In this document: one piece after another, positions 59,526-64,000 of the stretch
Numbering within the stretch: position 1 is the first letter of the stretch
How the letters are laid out: each line of letters opens with the position of its first letter
From: Sporomusaceae bacterium
GTDB lineage: Bacteria; Bacillota_C; Negativicutes; Sporomusales_B; UBA7701
DNA: 64,000 nt
Direction of reading: 5' to 3'
Assembly: GCA_022839045.1 (NCBI GenBank)
Contig: JALHDI010000001.1
Span: forward strand, 37,796-101,795
Notes under the pieces: generated by a model
What the model was told of the DNA's origin: nothing
Database searches by the model: none
Seen by the model: only the letters and a program-made list of their open reading frames with translations
Position numbers and translations under genes: made by a program

Positions 59526-62183
59526 ATGGCTAAGTACGTATACCTGTTCAACGAAGGCCGCGCCGACATGCGGGCGCTCCTGGGCGGCAAGGGGGCCAAC
59601 CTCGCCGAAATGAGCAACATCGGCCTGCCGGTGCCGCCAGGCATGACCATAACCACGGAAGCGTGCATCGACTACTACAAGCGGGGCAAAACGCTGCCCG
59701 CCGGCCTCATGGAAGACATCTACGTCAACCTGGCGGTCATCGAGAAAAAAACCGGCAAACTGTTCGGCGACCCCACCAACCCGCTGCTGGTATCGGTCCG
59801 CTCGGGCGCGAAGTTCTCCATGCCCGGCATGATGGACACCATCCTCAACCTCGGCCTCAACGAAGCCACCGTCAAAGGCCTGGCCGACAACACCGGCAAC
59901 CTCAGATTCGCCTACGACGCCTACCGCCGCTTTATCCAGATGTTCGGCGACGTCGTCCTCGAAATACCCAAAAGCGAATTCGAGCACCTGCTCGACGAAG
60001 AGAAGCGCCGCCACGGTGTCACCTACGACCAGGAACTCACCGCCGAAGCCCTCCGTGGCCTGCTCGACAAATACAAGGACCTCGTCCGCGCCAAGCTGGG
60101 CAGGCCCTTCCCCGAAGAACCGCGCGAACAGCTCGGCATGGCCGTCGAGGCCGTCTTCCGTTCCTGGAACAACGACCGCGCCATCGTCTACCGCAACCTC
60201 AACAAGATCTCCCACGACCTCGGCACCGCCGTCAACATCCAGTCGATGGTCTTCGGCAACATGGGCAACGACTGCGGCACCGGCGTCGCCTTCACCCGCA
60301 ACCCCTCCACCGGCGAAAAAGCCCTCTACGGCGAATACCTCACCAACGCCCAGGGCGAGGACGTCGTCGCCGGCATCCGCACCCCCCAGCCGATCGCCAA
60401 GCTTGAGAGCGAAATGCCCGAGGTCTTCAAACAGTTCGTCGCCACCGCCGAGCTTCTCGAAAAACACTACAAAAACATGCAGGACATCGAATTCACCATC
60501 GAGCGCGGCAAGCTCTACATGCTCCAGACCCGCAACGGCAAACGCACCGCCCAGGCCGGCATCAAAATCGCCTACGACATGGTCGCCGAAGGGCTCATCG
60601 GGAAGCGCGACGCCATCCTGCTCGTCGAGCCGGCCCAGCTCGACAAGCTCCTCCACCGCCAGATCGACACCTCCGCCAAACTCGAAGTCATCGCCAAGGG
60701 CCTGCCCGCCTCCCCCGGCGCCGCCTCCGGCAAGGTCGTCTTCTCCGCCGACGACGCCGAAAAGTGGGCCAAGAACGGCCAGAAAGTCCTGCTCGTCAGC
60801 ACCGAAACCACCCCTGACGACATCCACGGCATGGTCGCCGCCCAGGGCATCCTCACCAGCCGCGGCGGCATGACCAGCCACGCGGCCGTCGTCGCCCGCG
60901 GCATGGGCAAACCGTGCGTCTGCGGCTGCGAAGCCATCAAAGTCGACTTCGCCAACCGCGAATTCACCGTCGGCGCCCTCACCGTCAAAGAAGGCGACCT
61001 CGTCTCCATCGACGGCGCCACCGGCAACGTCATGCTCGGCACCGTGCCGATGGTCGACCCCAAACTCTCCGACGAATTCCTCACCTTCCTCGCCTGGGCC
61101 GACGAAATCAAGCGCCTCGGCGTCCGCGCCAACGCCGACACCCCCGCCGACGCCGCCAAAGCCCGCGAATTCGGCGCCCAGGGCATCGGCCTCACCCGCA
61201 CCGAGCACATGTTCATGGGCCACGACCGCCTGCCCCACGTCCAGGCCATGATCCTCGCCGAAAGCGAGGAAGAGCGCCGCGAAGCCCTCAAAGCCCTCCT
61301 GCCGATGCAGGAAGGCGACTTCTACGGCATCCTCAAGGCCATGGAAGGCTACCCCGTCTGCATCCGCCTCCTCGACCCGCCGCTCCACGAATTCCTCCCC
61401 GACCTCACCGAACTCATGGTCGAGATCGCCGAAATGAGAATCACCGGCAAAAACGCCGGCGAAATGCCCGCCAAAGAGGCGCTCCTCAAAAAGGTCAAGA
61501 CCCTCCACGAATTCAACCCCATGCTCGGCCACCGCGGCTGCCGCCTGGGCATAACCTTCCCCGAAGTCTACGAAATGCAGATGCGGGCCATCTTCAACGC
61601 CGCCGCCCGCCTCACCAAAGAAGGCGTCAAAGTCCTGCCCGAGGTCGAAATCCCGCTCACCATCGACATCAACGAGATGAAATTCTTCAAAACCCGCATC
61701 GACGCCATCGCCGCCGAAGTCATGGCGAGCGAAAAAGTCTCCTTCCACTACACCTCCGGCACCATGATCGAACTGCCGCGGGCCGCCCTCCTCGCCGACG
61801 AACTCGCTGAAGTGTCCGACTTCTTCAGCTTCGGCACTAACGACCTCACCCAGACCACCCTCGGCTTCAGCCGCGACGACGCCGAAGGCAAATTCCTCAC
61901 CCACTACCTCGACAAAAAGATCCTCAAGGAAAACCCCTTCATCGTCATCGACCGCAACGGGGTCGGCAAACTCATGCGCATGGCCGTCGAAGGCGGCCGC
62001 AAAACCAAGCCCGACCTGCTCATCGGCATCTGCGGCGAACACGGCGGCGAGCCCAACTCCGTCGAATTCTGCCACCTCATCGGCCTCGACTTCGTCAGCT
62101 GCTCCCCCTACCGCGTCCCCATCGCCCGCTTAGCGGCAGCCCAAGCCGCTGTCAGCACCGGCGAAGTGCTGGGAACAAGATAA
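59526..62183 (+). CDS. ppdK: Pyruvate, phosphate dikinase
   Basis: The 885-residue protein is full length. It has the ATP-grasp N-terminus (GGKGANLAEMSNIGLPVPPGMTITTEAC), the catalytic phosphohistidine loop LTSRGGMTSHAAVVARGMGKPCVCG (with the Thr regulated by PpsR), and the PEP/pyruvate barrel (LTRTEHMFM, GHRGCRLGI, FGTNDLTQTTLGFSRDDAEGKF, GICGEHGGE). It interconverts pyruvate + ATP + phosphate and PEP + AMP + PPi. The ATG directly follows the ppsR stop. Codon use is strongly C/G-ending, as in highly expressed genes here. Confidence 0.97.
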   Translation: MAKYVYLFNEGRADMRALLGGKGANLAEMSNIGLPVPPGMTITTEACIDYYKRGKTLPAGLMEDIYVNLAVIEKKTGKLFGDPTNPLLVSVRSGAKFSMPGMMDTILNLGLNEATVKGLADNTGNLRFAYDAYRRFIQMFGDVVLEIPKSEFEHLLDEEKRRHGVTYDQELTAEALRGLLDKYKDLVRAKLGRPFPEEPREQLGMAVEAVFRSWNNDRAIVYRNLNKISHDLGTAVNIQSMVFGNMGNDCGTGVAFTRNPSTGEKALYGEYLTNAQGEDVVAGIRTPQPIAKLESEMPEVFKQFVATAELLEKHYKNMQDIEFTIERGKLYMLQTRNGKRTAQAGIKIAYDMVAEGLIGKRDAILLVEPAQLDKLLHRQIDTSAKLEVIAKGLPASPGAASGKVVFSADDAEKWAKNGQKVLLVSTETTPDDIHGMVAAQGILTSRGGMTSHAAVVARGMGKPCVCGCEAIKVDFANREFTVGALTVKEGDLVSIDGATGNVMLGTVPMVDPKLSDEFLTFLAWADEIKRLGVRANADTPADAAKAREFGAQGIGLTRTEHMFMGHDRLPHVQAMILAESEEERREALKALLPMQEGDFYGILKAMEGYPVCIRLLDPPLHEFLPDLTELMVEIAEMRITGKNAGEMPAKEALLKKVKTLHEFNPMLGHRGCRLGITFPEVYEMQMRAIFNAAARLTKEGVKVLPEVEIPLTIDINEMKFFKTRIDAIAAEVMASEKVSFHYTSGTMIELPRAALLADELAEVSDFFSFGTNDLTQTTLGFSRDDAEGKFLTHYLDKKILKENPFIVIDRNGVGKLMRMAVEGGRKTKPDLLIGICGEHGGEPNSVEFCHLIGLDFVSCSPYRVPIARLAAAQAAVSTGEVLGTR

Positions 62184-62195
62184 TATTTCTGCTGC

Positions 62196-62225
62196 AAAAA
62201 CCCGCCGAATTTCGGCGGGTTTTTC
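62196..62225. terminator. Terminator after ppdK
   Basis: AAAAACCCGCCGAA and TTCGGCGGGTTTTT form an almost perfect hairpin with T and A runs on both sides. Confidence 0.9.
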
Positions 62226-62300
62226 TGCCTGTAGCGGAGGACGCCTGCGTCCTCCGCCGCCTTCGACCGTATTTCCCCGTTCTTTTCTATGAATCGCCGC

Positions 62301-62420
62301 GGCCGTTCAGAAGTGCCCAGATGCAAGGCGCACCGGAAAAGCGCGCCGCGCCGCGTACTCGGACGTACGCAAGCAAGCACTTTGAGGAGCAACGCCGCAG
62401 ATGGGCGCTTATCAACGGCC
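62301..62420 (+). repeat. Dispersed intergenic repeat, short copy
   Basis: It begins GGCCGTTCAGAAGTGCCCAG and ends GCAGATGGGCGCTTATCAAC GGCC, with imperfect inverted ends. It matches the element at 47925-48105 (minus strand) at both ends but lacks the central insertion. It lies between two terminators and encodes nothing. Confidence 0.75.
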
Positions 62421-62430
62421 GACATCGTAT

Positions 62431-62470
62431 AAAAACTCATACTCCGCCTGGTGGCGGGGTATGAGTTTTT
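62431..62470. terminator. Bidirectional terminator at the pckA 3' end
   Basis: AAAAACTCATAC and GTATGAGTTTTT plus CCGCC/GGCGG form a stem of about 18 bp with a TGGT loop. On the minus strand it directly follows the expected pckA stop at 62472-62474. Confidence 0.9.
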
Positions 62471-62471
62471 A

Positions 62472-64000
62472 TTATCCTCTCGGGCCGGCGGCCACAACCT
62501 CCGCCGGCACATCCTTCCCGAACTTCACGAAATTCTTCACGAACCGCGCGGCCAGCTCGGCGGCCGCCTTGTCGTACGCCACCCCTCGGCCGGCACTCCC
62601 GGGCAGCCCACCGGCACCTGCACGCTAAATACCGGGTCGAGCTCGTAGCCCACCTCGTCCAGCGCGCCCTCGATGGCCGCCGTCACGATCGCCCGCGTAT
62701 AAGGCAGCGACATCCGCTTGCCCACTCCGTACGGCCCGCCCGACCAGCCGGTGTTGATCAGGAAGACCCGCGTGCCGTGCGCCGCGATCTTCTCGCCCAG
62801 CAGCTTGGCGTACGCCAAAGGCGACAGCGGCAGGAAAGGCGCCCCGAAGCACGACGAGAAGGTCGCCTCCGGCGCGGTTATCCCCCGCTCCGTCCCGGCC
62901 AGCTTGCTCGTATAGCCCGACAGGAAGTGGTACATTGCCTGCTCGGGCGAAAGCTTCGCCACCGGCGGCAGCACGCCGAACGCGTCGGCGGTCAGGAAGA
63001 CGATCGTCTTGGGATGGCCGCCCACGCCGGGGATGACCGCTCCCGGGATGTAATCCACCGGATAGGCGGCGCGGGTGTTCTCGGTGATCGCCTCGCTGTC
63101 GTAGTCCACCTCGCGGCTCGCCTCGTCGACGACGACGTTCTCCAGCACCGCCCCGAAGCGGATAGCCTCCCAGATCTGCGGCTCGGTCTCGTATTTGAGC
63201 TTGATGCACTTGGCGTAGCAGCCGCCCTCGACGTTGAAGATGCCGCCGCCGTGCCAGCAGTGCTCGTCGTCGCCGATAAGCCGCCGGCCGGGGTCGGCCG
63301 ACAGCGTCGTCTTGCCGGTGCCGCTCAGGCCGAAGAACAGGGCCGAGTCGCCCTTGGCGCCGATGTTGGCCGAGCAGTGCATCGACAGGATGCCCTTCTG
63401 GGGCATGAGGTAGTTCATGTAGGTGAAGACCGATTTCTTCATCTCCCCGGCGTACTGGCTGCCGCCGATCAGAACGAGGCGGGCGGCGAAGTCGAGGATG
63501 ATGAACGCTTCGGAGTTGGTGCCGTCGCGGGCGGGGTCGGCCTTGAAGCCCGGCAGGCAGATGACGGTGAGGTCCGGCCTGGGGTCTTGAGGCGGCGCGT
63601 CGGGACGGACGAACAGCTGGTGGACGAACAGGTTTTGCCAGGCGTATTCGTTGATGAAGCGCACGGCGATCCGTTCTGCGCCCGAGCCGGCGAAGCCGTC
63701 GAAGACGTAGAGCTCGCGGCCCTCGGCGTAGGCGAGCATGCGCTCGTAGAGGCGGGCGAATTTATCGGGGGCGAAGGGCTTGTTGTTGCCCCAGTCGATC
63801 GCGCCATTCACCGCCGGCGAATCGACGACGAACTTGTCGTTGGGCGAGCGGCCGGTGTACTTGCCGGTGGCGACGCGCAGGGCGCCGCTGGCGGTCAACA
63901 TGCCTTCGCCGGCGCGCAGGGCGCGCTCCACCAGCACGGGCACCGGCAGGTTGTAGCTTACCTTGCCGGCTTTACTTAGCATCGTTTGGTCGTAATCCAT
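62472..64000 (-). CDS. pckA: ATP-dependent phosphoenolpyruvate carboxykinase, frameshifted near the 3' end
   Basis: The protein shows the full catalytic core: [39 protein letters not shown], the P-loop [32 protein letters not shown], and [17 protein letters not shown]. It makes PEP from oxaloacetate and ATP (or the reverse). Its frame runs [10 protein letters not shown] and then into an Arg/Pro-rich tail ending at 62537. The true C-terminus ([17 protein letters not shown] onward, ending AAGPRG) is encoded in another frame to 62472. About ten residues expected between PAE and AYD are also missing, so a small deletion is likely. The ATG at the window edge may be the start or just inside the gene. 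Confidence 0.9.

Noticed and set aside
58713..62075. 1120-codon open frame antisense to ppdK
   Set aside because: It is a mirror of the strongly C/G-ending codons of ppdK; the translation is low-complexity and has no start signal.
1..64000. tRNA, rRNA, CRISPR arrays, phage genes or insertion sequences
   Set aside because: None of their hallmarks (tRNA arms, rRNA segments, regular spacer repeats, transposase or integrase motifs) was seen on either strand.

Overview
The window is high-GC DNA with dense bacterial operons. It looks like a chromosomal segment of an anaerobic, Gram-negative-walled Firmicute, most likely a Sporomusaceae/Negativicutes relative. Reasons (inference): a T-box leader in front of serA, a CcpN/PpsR/PpdK block, DUF2225 and DUF1015 proteins, ferredoxin-dependent indolepyruvate oxidoreductase, butyrate kinase/phosphotransbutyrylase, TRAP transport and several sigma-54 circuits. 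No rRNA, tRNA, CRISPR array, prophage or insertion sequence was seen.

Left part (1-15.2 kb), minus strand: one long catabolic operon under a PAS-containing sigma-54 activator (13489-15195). A near-perfect -24/-12 promoter (13275-13290) and AATGCA/TGCATT palindromes precede it. It encodes an Asp/Glu-racemase-like protein, three complete split transketolases, a zinc alcohol dehydrogenase, a DctPQM TRAP transporter, a LarA-family racemase/epimerase, a two-part UxaA-type dehydratase and, cut by the window edge, what looks like a 2-hydroxyacid dehydrogenase. There is no kinase and no aldolase. Two of the three transketolases have lost a residue that binds substrate phosphate in ordinary transketolase. 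The substrate is unknown; this is one of two candidate undescribed systems.

15.2-16.1 kb is a degenerate intergenic stretch. 16.1-22.1 kb holds a GntR/FadR regulator divergent from a glycolate/lactate-oxidase-type operon (glcE-glcF-glcD) with a YkvI-type membrane protein. 22.1-28.1 kb holds a DauR/YheO-type regulator divergent from buk-ptb-(Mpv17-like)-iorA-iorB, which together can turn aryl or branched 2-oxoacids into acids with ATP gain.

28.2-36.0 kb is the second candidate system: lipoate ligase, a Crp/Fnr regulator, a GcvH-like lipoyl carrier, dihydrolipoyl dehydrogenase, a glutaredoxin fused to a radical-SAM-like barrel without the cluster cysteines, an arylsulfotransferase-family beta-propeller and an SLC13 anion transporter. 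None of the usual lipoyl-enzyme partners is present.

36.1-47.9 kb is mostly housekeeping or accessory: a second YkvI protein, a thioredoxin-reductase-like flavoprotein, an Fe-S aldo/keto reductase, a GAF-PAS-GGDEF-HD-GYP protein with a degenerate GGDEF motif, serA-DUF1015 behind a T-box with a duplicated antiterminator/terminator module, a small coiled-coil protein, ubiA and menG, and a flavin reductase. 48.1-55.1 kb carries a TerC protein and an ato-type short-chain fatty acid locus (AtoE permease, CoA-transferase A and B) with a consensus sigma-54 promoter and its AtoS/AtoC two-component system. 55.1-64 kb ends with DUF2225, an HpcH/HpaI aldolase, an M48 protease and the PEP/pyruvate node (ccpN, ppsR, ppdK, pckA). 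In that node ppsR has no standard start codon and pckA has a frameshift near its 3' end. A dispersed intergenic repeat occurs twice, at 47.9 and 62.3 kb.
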